Shown here piece after piece: positions 1 to 7,141 of a DNA stretch of 12,764 nt. The stretch is taken from contig CALAZQ010000482.1 of the NCBI GenBank assembly GCA_937926325.1, forward strand, positions 1-12,764. Reading direction: 5' to 3'. The translations under genes were made by a program, and so were the position numbers. The notes beneath the pieces are model-generated. The model worked only from the letters and a program-made list of their open reading frames with translations. It did no database searches and was not told where the DNA came from. Source of the DNA: an uncultured Planctomycetaceae bacterium (GTDB lineage: Bacteria; Planctomycetota; Planctomycetia; Pirellulales; UBA1268). Every line of letters starts with the position of its first letter. Position 1 is the stretch's first letter.

Positions 1-881
1 GGCTTGGCATACCCCGCCACCGGTTCGCCGTCATCACTGAGCTTGCCTGTCGCCCAAAGCAGGCCGCGGGAGACGAGATCGAGATAGCGGTCATCGCCCA
101 CCGTCTCGTTGTTGTGCCCCAGCGAGGTACTGAAAATGCGGGTCTTGTTGGGGCCGTACTCGTTCACCCAAGCTACCACCGCCGTCGCTTCGGTCGGCTT
201 GGCTTCAGGGTCGACCGGTTCACCCTTCTTCCGCCGCGGCTTCTGCAGCTGCTTGCCCGAAGCCAGCACGGTTGCTGAGGGATAGACCTGGATGTTGTTG
301 TAGAGCTCTTCGTTGATCGTGGTCCAGCCGGCCAGACCCGCTGTGATCGGATGCATCTCGTAGGCCACATCGATCGGTGACTGGGGGCCGTGACCCGTCG
401 ACTGCAGTCCGATCATCTCATACCAGCCGGCATTGTCGGCGCCAGCCTCGACCGGCTTCCGGAAATCTCCCCAGCGATAGGAGTGCATCGCGCAGTGGAG
501 GTTGACCGCCGGCACGCCGTCCCGATGCGCCTTGAGGATTCGATCGACGTAGGGCCGCTCGGTGACCCCCGCACTGCATTCGTCATGGACGATGACATCA
601 AAGTCACGGGCCCAGCCGTCTGACTCGTAGATCGGAAAGCGGGCCTTCACGGTCGTGTCGGGGTTATAGATCACCTCGACTGCCGCATGCACCCGGGCTT
701 CAATCCCCTCCCGTAACAGCTTGGTCTGGGTCGCGTAGTCGTGACAGCAGCCCCCCGCCACGACAAGCACCTTGAGCGGCTGCGGACCAGCCTGCTCGGC
801 TGCCGCCGCCAAGCGACCAGCCATTCCAGGTACTGAGGCCACAAACACAACGAAAACAGCGAGCAGGCGACACGACATCAT
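1..881 (-). CDS. ThuA-like domain protein, secreted (3' end off window)
   Basis: A minus-strand reading frame runs without a stop from ATG at 881 to the window's left edge; 293 codons are visible. Residues 1-28 form a signal peptide (basic start, hydrophobic stretch, Ala-rich end), so the product is probably exported. The body fits the ThuA-like family, which has a class I glutamine-amidotransferase-type fold: strand-loop VLVVAGGCCHDY at 38-49, a VNLHCAMHSYRWGD segment at 126-139, and the family's C-terminal signature TSLGHNNET at 252-260 followed by YLDLVSRGLLWATG. ThuA proteins are linked to trehalose and 3-keto-sugar metabolism; the reaction of this one is not known. A charged, Pro/Lys-rich segment (about 209-232) interrupts the domain before the last strands. 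Start choice: GGAG sits 8 bases before the ATG at 881, and a second ATG follows at 878. Such proteins are usually near 300 residues, so little should be missing. Confidence 0.9.
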   Translation of the reverse strand, partial: MMSCRLLAVFVVFVASVPGMAGRLAAAAEQAGPQPLKVLVVAGGCCHDYATQTKLLREGIEARVHAAVEVIYNPDTTVKARFPIYESDGWARDFDVIVHDECSAGVTERPYVDRILKAHRDGVPAVNLHCAMHSYRWGDFRKPVEAGADNAGWYEMIGLQSTGHGPQSPIDVAYEMHPITAGLAGWTTINEELYNNIQVYPSATVLASGKQLQKPRRKKGEPVDPEAKPTEATAVVAWVNEYGPNKTRIFSTSLGHNNETVGDDRYLDLVSRGLLWATGKLSDDGEPVAGYAK

Positions 882-916
882 CGAAAACACTCCGGTGGGG
901 GCGAGCAGGCAAACTT

Positions 917-945
917 CTATCAGCATACCCTCGGCAAGCCGTCAA
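917..945 (-). promoter_or_regulatory. Candidate promoter for the ThuA-like gene
   Basis: On the minus strand a TTGACG hexamer (940-945) is followed by a 17-base gap and TGATAG (917-922). The -35 and the spacing fit a sigma-70 promoter, but the -10 matches poorly. Transcription would begin about 30 bases before the ATG. Weak prediction by eye. Confidence 0.25.
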
Positions 946-975
946 AGCTTTACCAACCCCCCCACCTCCCGGCGG

Positions 976-993
976 ACCGTCAAGGGATACGGT
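976..993. repeat. Short dyad in the divergent intergenic region
   Basis: ACCGT (976-980) and ACGGT (989-993) form a 5-bp inverted repeat with an 8-base spacer, between the divergent ThuA-like and nuclease-like genes. It could be an operator half-site pair, or chance. Confidence 0.2.
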
Positions 994-1058
994 GCGGCTC
1001 TGGTTTTACGGGGTTGCCAGGCAGTGGCGGCCGATAGCACCCTGCGGAGGGTGCAGCG

Positions 1059-1979
1059 GTGGATTCACGAGGCAGTCGGCAATCGGGGTACAGGCTACAG
1101 GGTCTGCTCTGTCTGCTCCTTGTCGTCATGGCGAGCACCGGGCAGGCCGCTTCGCGGCCGCCCGATGCCATCCTGATCGCCAGCTTCAACATCCAGGTTT
1201 TCGGGACTTCCAAGCTGGCCAAGCAGCATGTCGTCGACATCTTGGCGCAGGTCATCCGCAATTTTGATCTGGTTGCCATTCAGGAAGTGCGGGCGAAATC
1301 GAATGAGGTGATCCCCAGCTTCGTCAAGCATGTCAACGCCGATGGCAGTCGCTATCAGTACGTGATCGGCCCGCGGCTGGGCCGCACGAATAGCAAAGAG
1401 CAATACACCTTTCTCTACGACACCAGCCGCATCGAGGTCGACACCACCTCGGTCGGTACCATGCACGACCCGGGTGACCGGCTGCATCGCCCGCCGCTGT
1501 TCGTACGCTTCCGGGCCCGCATCCAGCAGCCCGAGCGGGGATTCACCTTCTGGATGGTCAATTCCCACACCGACCCCGATGAGGTGCCGGAAGAGGTCGA
1601 TGCCCTCGCCGATGCCTTTCTGGCACTGAAAATGGCGCGGCCAGACGAGGATGACATCATTCTGCTGGGTGATCTCAACGCCAGCCCGCAGCAGTTCGGT
1701 CGCCTGGGGCAGCTCACCGATATCGGCTGGGCCGTGTCGGGCGTGACCACCAACACCCGCCGAACCAAGACCTATGACAATCTGATTTTCCAGCGGACTG
1801 CCACCGCCGAATACACCGGCCACTGGGGCGTGCTCGACCTGCAGACGACCTACGGCCTCAGCCTCAAGCAGGCCCTGGAGGTCTCTGACCACAACCCCGT
1901 CTGGGCCGCCTTCTCCATGACCGAGGCACCGCCGCCAAGCACCGCCGGCCTGCCGGTTCGAGCAGCGGGCCGGTACTAA
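1059..1979 (+). CDS. Secreted endonuclease/exonuclease/phosphatase family protein, DNase I type
   Basis: The 306-residue product has an N-terminal signal (hydrophobic core about 12-26, ending STGQA at 26-30) and then one DNase I-like domain. The family's catalytic landmarks appear in order: SFNIQVFG (N44), AIQEVR (E76), the DNase I-type KEQYTFLYD at 113-121, NSHTDPD with the general acid/base H170, LLGDLNAS (D205, N207), YDNLIF (D240) and SDHNPVWAAF (D277, H278). All metal-binding and catalytic positions are kept, so an active Mg-dependent phosphodiesterase, probably a periplasmic or extracellular nuclease, is expected. Phospholipid or other phosphoester substrates cannot be excluded from the fold. 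The start is a GTG with GGAGG (1046-1050) 8 bases upstream; the internal ATG at residue 24 would destroy the signal peptide. The last 18 residues are Pro/Ala-rich and beyond the domain. Confidence 0.88.
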   Translation: MDSRGSRQSGYRLQGLLCLLLVVMASTGQAASRPPDAILIASFNIQVFGTSKLAKQHVVDILAQVIRNFDLVAIQEVRAKSNEVIPSFVKHVNADGSRYQYVIGPRLGRTNSKEQYTFLYDTSRIEVDTTSVGTMHDPGDRLHRPPLFVRFRARIQQPERGFTFWMVNSHTDPDEVPEEVDALADAFLALKMARPDEDDIILLGDLNASPQQFGRLGQLTDIGWAVSGVTTNTRRTKTYDNLIFQRTATAEYTGHWGVLDLQTTYGLSLKQALEVSDHNPVWAAFSMTEAPPPSTAGLPVRAAGRY

Positions 1980-2077
1980 GCCGACGCAGCTGGGTACATT
2001 GCTCTGAAAGCCGCCGCTGGCAGAACGGTGCTCTATTCGCCCTCACGGGCCTCGCTCAGTTCGAAGAAGGTGCTGCA

Positions 2078-3295
2078 ATGATGCCCTGTTCTTACCGCTT
2101 CGCTTTGCTCCTGATGGTTGCCGCCAGCGGTCGCCTGCTTGCCGCAGCCGAGGTCTGTTTTGAGAAGATCGTGCTGACCGAACGCTTTCAGGCCGAGGCG
2201 GCCGGCATCGCCGACATCGACGGCGACGGCCACGGCGATGCCGTCTATGGGCCGTTCTGGTATGCCGGCCCCAGCTTCACCGAGCGATTCCCGATCTACC
2301 CACCAGAAGACTTCGACCCCCATAAATACTCCAACAACTTTGCCACCTTCATCGCCGACGTCGATGCCGACAGCCATCCCGACGTGCTGGTCAACGTCTG
2401 GCCAGGCAAGGAGGTGGCCTGGTTCAAGAACCCGGGAACGGACGTGCGGCAGGCAGGCGGCTGGCAGCGGCAGCTCGCCTTTCCAGCTGTCGACAACGAG
2501 TCGCCAACCTACGCCGATATCAGCGGCGATGGCCGGGGGGAACTCTGCTTTCACACCGGCGGCGTGCTCGGCTTTGCCGGTCCCGGTGACCCCAGTGGCA
2601 CCGACCGCTGGCCGTTCACCGCCTGCTCCGAAAAAGAAGACTGGCAGCGATACACCCATGGACTCGGGGTGGGCGATGTCAACGGCGACGGCCGGGCCGA
2701 TTTTCTGATGGCAAGCGGCTGGTGGGAGCAGCCCGCCGAACCGAGCCGTGACCCTTGGACAAAACACGCTGTCGATTTCGGCTCCGGCGGAGCCCAGATG
2801 CACGTCGCCGACATCGACGGCGACGGTGATGGCGACGTCGTGACCAGCCTTGCCGCCCACCGCTATGGCCTGGCCTGGTTTGAGCAGGTAGCCGCTGCTG
2901 ACGGGGGCATCAGCTTCAACCGGCACCTGATCCTGCCCGCCACCGCAGAACAGTCGCTTGCGGGTGTGCAATTTTCGCAGCCCCACGCCGTCGCCGTCGC
3001 CGATATCAATGCTGATGGCCTGCCCGACATCATCACCGGCAAGCGGTACTGGGCCCACGGGCCCAAGGGCGACCCCGACCCCGGGGGCACGCCGGTGCTC
3101 TACTGGTTTGAGCTGGTGCGGGATTCAACCAAGCAGGGAGCCGAGGCTGTCTCATTTACTCCCCACCTGATCGACGACGCCTCAGGCGTCGGCACCCAGC
3201 TGGCCATCGGCGACATCAATGGTGACGGCCGGCTGGATCTCGTCATCGGCAATAAACGGGGCGGCTTCGTGTTCCGCCAGCAGTCTGGCCAGTGA
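2078..3295 (+). CDS. Secreted VCBS/FG-GAP repeat protein, seven-bladed propeller
   Basis: The 405-residue product starts with a signal peptide (hydrophobic about 7-20, LAAAE near 21-25). Seven calcium-loop repeats of the DxDxDG type follow: DIDGDGHGD (46), DVDADSHPD (94), DISGDGRGE (147), DVNGDGRAD (200), DIDGDGDGD (245), DINADGLPD (309) and DINGDGRLD (379). Spacing is 45-70 residues, and each loop leads into a strand such as VVTSLAAHRYGLAWFEQ. This is the FG-GAP/VCBS layout, and seven repeats suggest a closed seven-bladed beta-propeller exposed outside the cytoplasm. These domains are common in planctomycete secreted proteins; the ligand is unknown. The start is the first of two tandem ATGs, with AAGG (2067-2070) 7 bases upstream. 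It lies 98 bp after the nuclease-like gene, same strand, possibly co-transcribed. Confidence 0.9.
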   Translation: MMPCSYRFALLLMVAASGRLLAAAEVCFEKIVLTERFQAEAAGIADIDGDGHGDAVYGPFWYAGPSFTERFPIYPPEDFDPHKYSNNFATFIADVDADSHPDVLVNVWPGKEVAWFKNPGTDVRQAGGWQRQLAFPAVDNESPTYADISGDGRGELCFHTGGVLGFAGPGDPSGTDRWPFTACSEKEDWQRYTHGLGVGDVNGDGRADFLMASGWWEQPAEPSRDPWTKHAVDFGSGGAQMHVADIDGDGDGDVVTSLAAHRYGLAWFEQVAAADGGISFNRHLILPATAEQSLAGVQFSQPHAVAVADINADGLPDIITGKRYWAHGPKGDPDPGGTPVLYWFELVRDSTKQGAEAVSFTPHLIDDASGVGTQLAIGDINGDGRLDLVIGNKRGGFVFRQQSGQ

Positions 3296-3298
3296 CAC

Positions 3299-3481
3299 TC
3301 AGGAGGGTGACTGGTCAACCGCCAGGGGGTCGGCGATGTCGATCGGGGTTCGCTGGACATCGACGAGTGAGACCGCCTGTGAGGCGAAATAGATTGTGCC
3401 GGCGGTAAGCAGCCCGACGTACACCACGCCGGCGGCAGCGACCAGTTTCCACGAACAGAGATTGACAAGTGTTTTGAGCAT
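3299..3481 (-). CDS. Small single-pass membrane protein, 60 residues
   Basis: A 60-residue protein beginning MLKTLVNLCSWKLV. Residues about 12-34 are a hydrophobic helix (VAAAGVVYVGLLTAGTIYFA), with Lys on the N-terminal side and a short acidic/proline tail of about 25 residues (VDVQRTPIDIADPL). I do not recognise a family. Evidence that it is real: a strong Shine-Dalgarno GGAGG lies 7 bases before the ATG at 3481, the hydropathy is coherent, and the frame closes 3 bases from the stop of the convergent propeller gene. A GTG at 3496 is in frame but overlaps the Shine-Dalgarno and is less likely. A -10-like TAGAAT (minus strand, 3548-3553) lies upstream without a clear -35. Topology is probably N-in with the tail outside the membrane; function unknown. 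Confidence 0.6.
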   Translation of the reverse strand: MLKTLVNLCSWKLVAAAGVVYVGLLTAGTIYFASQAVSLVDVQRTPIDIADPLAVDQSPS

Positions 3482-3517
3482 CGGACTTCCTCCCACTTAG
3501 GAGCTCAGATGAACCTG

Positions 3518-3530
3518 CGGCCAATGGCCG
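3518..3530. repeat. 13-base palindrome upstream of the small membrane protein gene
   Basis: CGGCCA-A-TGGCCG is a perfect 6+1+6 dyad, 37 bases upstream of the ATG at 3481 and just downstream of a TAGAAT -10-like hexamer on the minus strand. It could be an operator or a leader structure. GC-rich DNA makes such dyads fairly common. Confidence 0.25.
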
Positions 3531-3691
3531 TTGCCCTGCCCGCCTCCATTCTACGTCGGCAAGCCGCCCTCAGTTCTTTGGCCGCGTGAGAGAATCGTTG
3601 CAACCGGCCCACAGCCGTCTGGGCCGCAGGATTCAAAGGTGGATGCTCGGTTTCACCGGCAGAGTTGCCGGCAGATTGCGAGGGGACACTT

Positions 3692-3709
3692 GGCGGCAGG
3701 ATCGCCGCC
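3692..3709 (-). terminator. GC hairpin just after the DUF1080-dehydrogenase stop
   Basis: GGCGGC and GCCGCC pair around a 6-base loop, beginning 3 bases past the stop codon at 3713-3715 on the minus strand. No U tract follows, so it may be a weak terminator or a 3'-end stabilising hairpin rather than a classic intrinsic terminator. Confidence 0.4.
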
Positions 3710-3712
3710 GCC

Positions 3713-5656
3713 TTAGTCGGCCTGTCGCACCAGCTTATAGATGCCCTGACCGGCGCGCGAGGCTGTCAGCACGTAGGCGGTGCCTGCCTCATCGAGGCCA
3801 AACCCGAAAATGGGCAGCCCGGTCCAGGCGATGCCCAGGTTTGAGATGACGGGTGTTTCCGGCCCCGCCACCCCCCGAACCGCCAAGGCCCAGAGCCGGC
3901 CGGTGACGTGGTCGCCGTAAAGGTAGCGGCCCTCGATTTCAGCAATCGTGCCGCCGCGGACGACACAGCCACCGGTGATCGACTTGCCGACCTGATGGTC
4001 ATACTCCCAGACCGGATCGATCATCGGGGCGGGATCGGTCAGGTTGCCAAAGGGATGGCTTCCCTCCCGCCGGCGCCAGCCGTAGTTGCCACCCTTTTCT
4101 ACGATGTTGATCTCCTCCTGCAGATCCTGGCCCACATCGGCCAGCCAGAGCTGCCCCGTCTGCCGATCGAACGAGAGTTGCCAGGGGTTGCGGAAGCCCA
4201 GGGCCCAGATCTCAGGGCAAACATTGTCACGGCCCACGAAGGGATTGTCCGAGGGCACCGCATAGCCCTTGCCCTCGTCGCGGCGGTCGATGTCGAGCCG
4301 CAACACCTTGCCCAGCAGGCTGGTGCTGTCCTGGGCATTGTCGAGCGGGTCGTTGCGGCTGCCGCCATCCCCGAGGCCAACATAGAGATAGCCGTCGGGG
4401 CCGAAGGCAATTGACCCACCGTTGTGATTGGGGAACGGCTGCTCCACCTCCAGCACCACTTCCTCACTGTCGGGATCGGCCCGGTTGGGGTCGGTCGCCG
4501 AAACCCGGAACCGCGACACCCGGTCGGCCTTGGGGCTGGCGACGGGGCTGTAGCAGACGAAGAACTCACCCGTTTGCGCAAACCGGGGGTGAAACGCGAG
4601 GCCCAGCAAGCCCTCTTCATTGGCCTTGTTCCAGGGCCGGGTCGCCTGCCGCAGGTCGAGGAACAGCTGGGCCCGGCGGCCGCCGGCGTCGATCACATGG
4701 ATCATGCCCGACTGCTCGAGGACAAATCGCCGGCCCGACCCGTCCCCGGCATGGGTCAGCAGGAGTGGCCGCAGTGGCGGCACCGGTTTGCCGTCATCCG
4801 ACTCAGCTGACCAGCCCTGCCATTCGATCTCAGGAAAGGCTGGCACCGCGGCCACCGGCAGCATGCCGTCGCTTGGTTCCTGCGGCAGTTTGCCGTCGGG
4901 CAGCCGGCGAATTTTCAGCGAGCGGAAGGCGACCTCATCGCCATGGTCCTGCAGGCAGAGGTGCCCCGCGCCGGTCTTGCCAAACTGCGGATACCCGGCA
5001 AACTTGCTGGCGGCCACCCGCTTGTTCCAGTCATCACTGCCGATGACAAACTTGTAATAGCTGACGCCGTTGAGGCAGACCTCACCTGAGCCCGGGGTCA
5101 CCCGCAGATAGAGATGGTTCCATTCACCCGCCGGCCGGGTCGCATCGACAACGTCTCCAGCGGTCAGCCCCGCTGCCCGCTCGAGTCGGGCAGCCCACGC
5201 GGGAGGCTTGGGCTGATAGAGCTGATAGAGCCAGCCGGCCTGCTGGGGATCCTTGCCGGTCGCATTGTCGAGAATCTGCACCTCCGGCCCGGTCTGCCAA
5301 GGCCGGTCGGCATCCTCGGTCACATGGAACATGAGGCCGCTGTTGCCCCCCGGGCTGATCCGGTACTCCAGCTGGAGTTCGAAGCTGTCGAAGGTTTCGC
5401 TGGTCAGCAGGTCACCGGCACGATCAGCCCGTACGATCGCCCCGTCCCGAACCTGCCAGCCGTTGCCCGGTGAATCTTTTTGGTACCCCTTGAAGCCATC
5501 GAGTGACGCACCATCGAACAGCAGCTGCCAGCCGCTGCGGCGTTCAGCCTCGGTAAGCTGGTTCGGCAGGAGCTCAGCTGCTGCCTGGCGACCCCGACCG
5601 CTAAGGACCAGGCCAAGGAGGGCCACCTGGCAAACGAGTCGATTGAACTGACGCAT
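3713..5656 (-). CDS. Secreted DUF1080 (3-keto-disaccharide hydrolase) - PQQ sugar dehydrogenase fusion
   Basis: The 647-residue product has a signal peptide (about 1-28, ending QAAAE) and two domains. Residues about 40-252 are DUF1080/3-keto-disaccharide hydrolase: WQLLFDGASLDGFKG, WQVRDGAIV, LEYRISPGGNSGLMFHV, GPEVQILDN, WNHLYLRV and DEVAFRSLKIRRL. Residues about 293-645 are a soluble glucose/aldose dehydrogenase-type propeller: EEGLLGLAFHPRF, PNHNGGSIAFGPDGYLYVGLGDGG (the HNGG His being the likely catalytic base), LGKVLRLDID, WALGFRNPW (the Arg-Asn pair that contacts PQQ in the family), ADVGQDLQEEINIV, GGNYGWR and SITGGCVVRGG. The first domain would hydrolyse 3-keto-glycosides and the second oxidise sugars using PQQ, both outside the cytoplasm; coupling of the two is inference. 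The start at 5656 has AGGAG 9 bases upstream; an in-frame GTG at 5662 is too close to that Shine-Dalgarno. No PQQ-biosynthesis genes are in the window. Confidence 0.9.
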   Translation of the reverse strand: MRQFNRLVCQVALLGLVLSGRGRQAAAELLPNQLTEAERRSGWQLLFDGASLDGFKGYQKDSPGNGWQVRDGAIVRADRAGDLLTSETFDSFELQLEYRISPGGNSGLMFHVTEDADRPWQTGPEVQILDNATGKDPQQAGWLYQLYQPKPPAWAARLERAAGLTAGDVVDATRPAGEWNHLYLRVTPGSGEVCLNGVSYYKFVIGSDDWNKRVAASKFAGYPQFGKTGAGHLCLQDHGDEVAFRSLKIRRLPDGKLPQEPSDGMLPVAAVPAFPEIEWQGWSAESDDGKPVPPLRPLLLTHAGDGSGRRFVLEQSGMIHVIDAGGRRAQLFLDLRQATRPWNKANEEGLLGLAFHPRFAQTGEFFVCYSPVASPKADRVSRFRVSATDPNRADPDSEEVVLEVEQPFPNHNGGSIAFGPDGYLYVGLGDGGSRNDPLDNAQDSTSLLGKVLRLDIDRRDEGKGYAVPSDNPFVGRDNVCPEIWALGFRNPWQLSFDRQTGQLWLADVGQDLQEEINIVEKGGNYGWRRREGSHPFGNLTDPAPMIDPVWEYDHQVGKSITGGCVVRGGTIAEIEGRYLYGDHVTGRLWALAVRGVAGPETPVISNLGIAWTGLPIFGFGLDEAGTAYVLTASRAGQGIYKLVRQAD

Positions 5657-5693
5657 GGTCACACGCTCCTGGGATGGCGTTGCTGCAATACAC

Positions 5694-5703
5694 GAATCGA
5701 TTC
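5694..5703. repeat. 10-base perfect palindrome
   Basis: GAATCGATTC is self-complementary and lies 38 bases upstream of the ATG at 5656, within the AT-richer divergent region. It may be an operator for the DUF1080-dehydrogenase gene. No protein is visibly linked to it. Confidence 0.25.
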
Positions 5704-5746
5704 TTTCAAGAGGCTCGGGAGATATGTTTCACCCTTCTTCGCCACA

Positions 5747-5773
5747 AGTTTATCCGCTGCCCTCAACAAACAA
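5747..5773 (-). promoter_or_regulatory. Candidate promoter for the DUF1080-dehydrogenase gene
   Basis: On the minus strand TTGTTT (5768-5773) is separated by 15 bases from TAAACT (5747-5752). The gap is short for sigma-70, but the 5657-5904 divergent region is clearly less GC-rich than the genes around it and must hold promoters for both flanking genes. I saw no convincing plus-strand promoter for the DUF1559 gene. Confidence 0.2.
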
Positions 5774-5904
5774 AGTGACCGCGTACGGACACTACTTTCT
5801 GCGTCGGAGGACGAACTCGTAACAACCAACCGCGTTAGCAGATTTTGCGGCAGCGTGTCCCTTATGTGTTGATTTTTCCCACCCCCCGATGACAGAGTGA
5901 GCCC

Positions 5905-6975
5905 ATGTCGCAAAAACCCCACCCCTGTCAGCCGGCCGCCTTTACCCTGATCGAACTGCTCGTAGTGATCGCGATCATCGGGGTGCTGGTCGGGCTGCTG
6001 CTGCCGGCAGTGCAGCAGGCCCGTGAGGCAGCCCGGCGGCTGGCTTGTGGCAACAACCTCAGGCAACTCGTGCTCGCCGTTCACAACTATGCCGCTGCCC
6101 GCGGCCACTTTCCGCCCAGCATGATCCATACCCCCGGCACCGCCTTTGCCAGTAACAACGGCTCGTGGGGCGTGCATGGCCGGATTCTGCCCTTTCTTGA
6201 GGAAGCGACGGTGGCTGAACGGATCAACCTCGAGCAGCCCTGGGACGACGGCTATCCGGCCGGAACCGTGGGCACGAACTGGGCCACGGTCGGGACTACC
6301 AAGATCGCCAGCTTCGTCTGCCCGAGCGAAGTGAACAATTTCTTCCGGACCAAGGACGGCACCAACTATGTCTATCCCACCAGCTACGGCTTCAACTTCG
6401 GCACCTGGTTCGTCTACGACCCGGCCACCGGCCGGGGAGGGGACGGGGCATTCCATCCAAACTCCAACTACAAAGCGAAGATGTTCACCGATGGCCTGTC
6501 CAAAACGCTGCTGGCGAGTGAAGTGAAGGCCTTCACGCCCTACGTCCGCAACACGGCCGATCCGGGCGGCAGCTATCCAGCTGGCTCGCCGCCGGCCGAC
6601 CCGGCCCTGATCGCCGGACTGGCAAGTGGCGGCCAGCAGAAGCTCGGCCCTGACACCAACAGCAACACGGGCCATACCGAATGGCCCGACGGTCGGGTCC
6701 ATCACACCGGTTTCACCGCGACCTTCACGCCCAACACCGTGGTGCCCTTCAGCGACAGCGGCACCGACTACGACATCGACCTCAACTCGCAGCAGGAAGG
6801 TAAGTCTGCCAGTCAGCCGACCTATGCCGCCATCACCTCGCGGAGCTCCCACCGCGGGCTGGTCAATACCGGCATGGTCGATGGTTCGACCCGCACGATC
6901 ACCGATGAGATCAGCCTGAAGATCTGGCGGGGGCTGGCCACCCGCAGCGGCGGTGAGGTGGCCAATGTCCCGTGA
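5905..6975 (+). CDS. DUF1559 domain protein with type IV pilin-like N-terminus
   Basis: The 356-residue product has a prepilin-type start: a short leader, then A12-F13-T-L-I-E17 and an unbroken hydrophobic helix [19 protein letters not shown] to about residue 36. It continues [26 protein letters not shown], the hallmark of the DUF1559 family that is hugely expanded in Planctomycetota. The C-terminus has the family's H-x9-DG motif exactly: H316, then D326-G327. By family precedent these are secreted or surface pseudopilin-like proteins processed by a prepilin peptidase before F13; their roles are not established. The residue before the cleavage site is Ala where most pilins have Gly, a variant also seen in this family. 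The start is ATG, with only a weak GAGTGA upstream. It is divergent from the DUF1080 gene and followed by a hairpin. Confidence 0.93.
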   Translation: MSQKPHPCQPAAFTLIELLVVIAIIGVLVGLLLPAVQQAREAARRLACGNNLRQLVLAVHNYAAARGHFPPSMIHTPGTAFASNNGSWGVHGRILPFLEEATVAERINLEQPWDDGYPAGTVGTNWATVGTTKIASFVCPSEVNNFFRTKDGTNYVYPTSYGFNFGTWFVYDPATGRGGDGAFHPNSNYKAKMFTDGLSKTLLASEVKAFTPYVRNTADPGGSYPAGSPPADPALIAGLASGGQQKLGPDTNSNTGHTEWPDGRVHHTGFTATFTPNTVVPFSDSGTDYDIDLNSQQEGKSASQPTYAAITSRSSHRGLVNTGMVDGSTRTITDEISLKIWRGLATRSGGEVANVP

Positions 6976-6993
6976 GCCTTGAGGCGGGCGGCT

Positions 6994-7023
6994 GACGGCA
7001 GAGGCCGAAAAGACCTCGCCGTC
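6994..7023 (+). terminator. Terminator-like hairpin after the DUF1559 gene
   Basis: GACGGC-A-GAGG pairs with CCTC-GCCGTC, giving a 10-bp stem with one bulged A and the loop CCGAAAAGA. The run after it, TTCCTCC, is pyrimidine-rich but not a true U tract. It begins 19 bases past the stop codon of the DUF1559 gene and is the best terminator candidate in the window. Confidence 0.5.
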
Positions 7024-7044
7024 TTCCTCCGAGCCTGCGCATCG

Positions 7045-7081
7045 GCAGAAATCTCTTGGTACCCTCAAAAGGGCTTTCTGC
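7045..7081. repeat. Nested inverted repeat upstream of the hydrolase-like gene
   Basis: GCAGAAA (7045-7051) pairs with TTTCTGC (7075-7081), and inside it CCCT (7062-7065) pairs with AGGG (7070-7073) around CAAA. It lies about 60 bases upstream of the next start codon, so it may be a second terminator arm, a leader structure or an operator. Confidence 0.3.
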
Positions 7082-7141
7082 GGCCGTCGCCTCGATCAGC
7101 CTGATCGCTCCCACGGCCTGCAAAACTGAGGATTGTCTGCG

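Noticed and set aside
772..1176. Plus-strand frame of 134 codons spanning the divergent intergenic region
   Set aside because: Overlaps both the ThuA-like start and the nuclease-like start, has no Shine-Dalgarno and no family resemblance.
1095..3058. Two long minus-strand frames (1095-1892 and 2033-3058)
   Set aside because: Mirror frames of the nuclease-like and VCBS genes. The repeated 'AVAVDVGD' pattern in the second is simply the reverse of the Asp/Gly calcium-loop codons.
5724..5822. 32-codon plus-strand frame in the 5657-5904 region
   Set aside because: The GGAG is only 2 bases from the ATG, and the translation has no coherent composition.
5659..7068. Open reading frame of 469 codons on the minus strand, reaching through the divergent region to the DUF1080 gene start
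   Set aside because: Most of it is antisense to the DUF1559 gene, whose family assignment is certain; the translation has no recognisable domain. Long antisense frames are expected at this GC content. The last 50 codons (in the intergenic part) look protein-like but lack a start with a Shine-Dalgarno.
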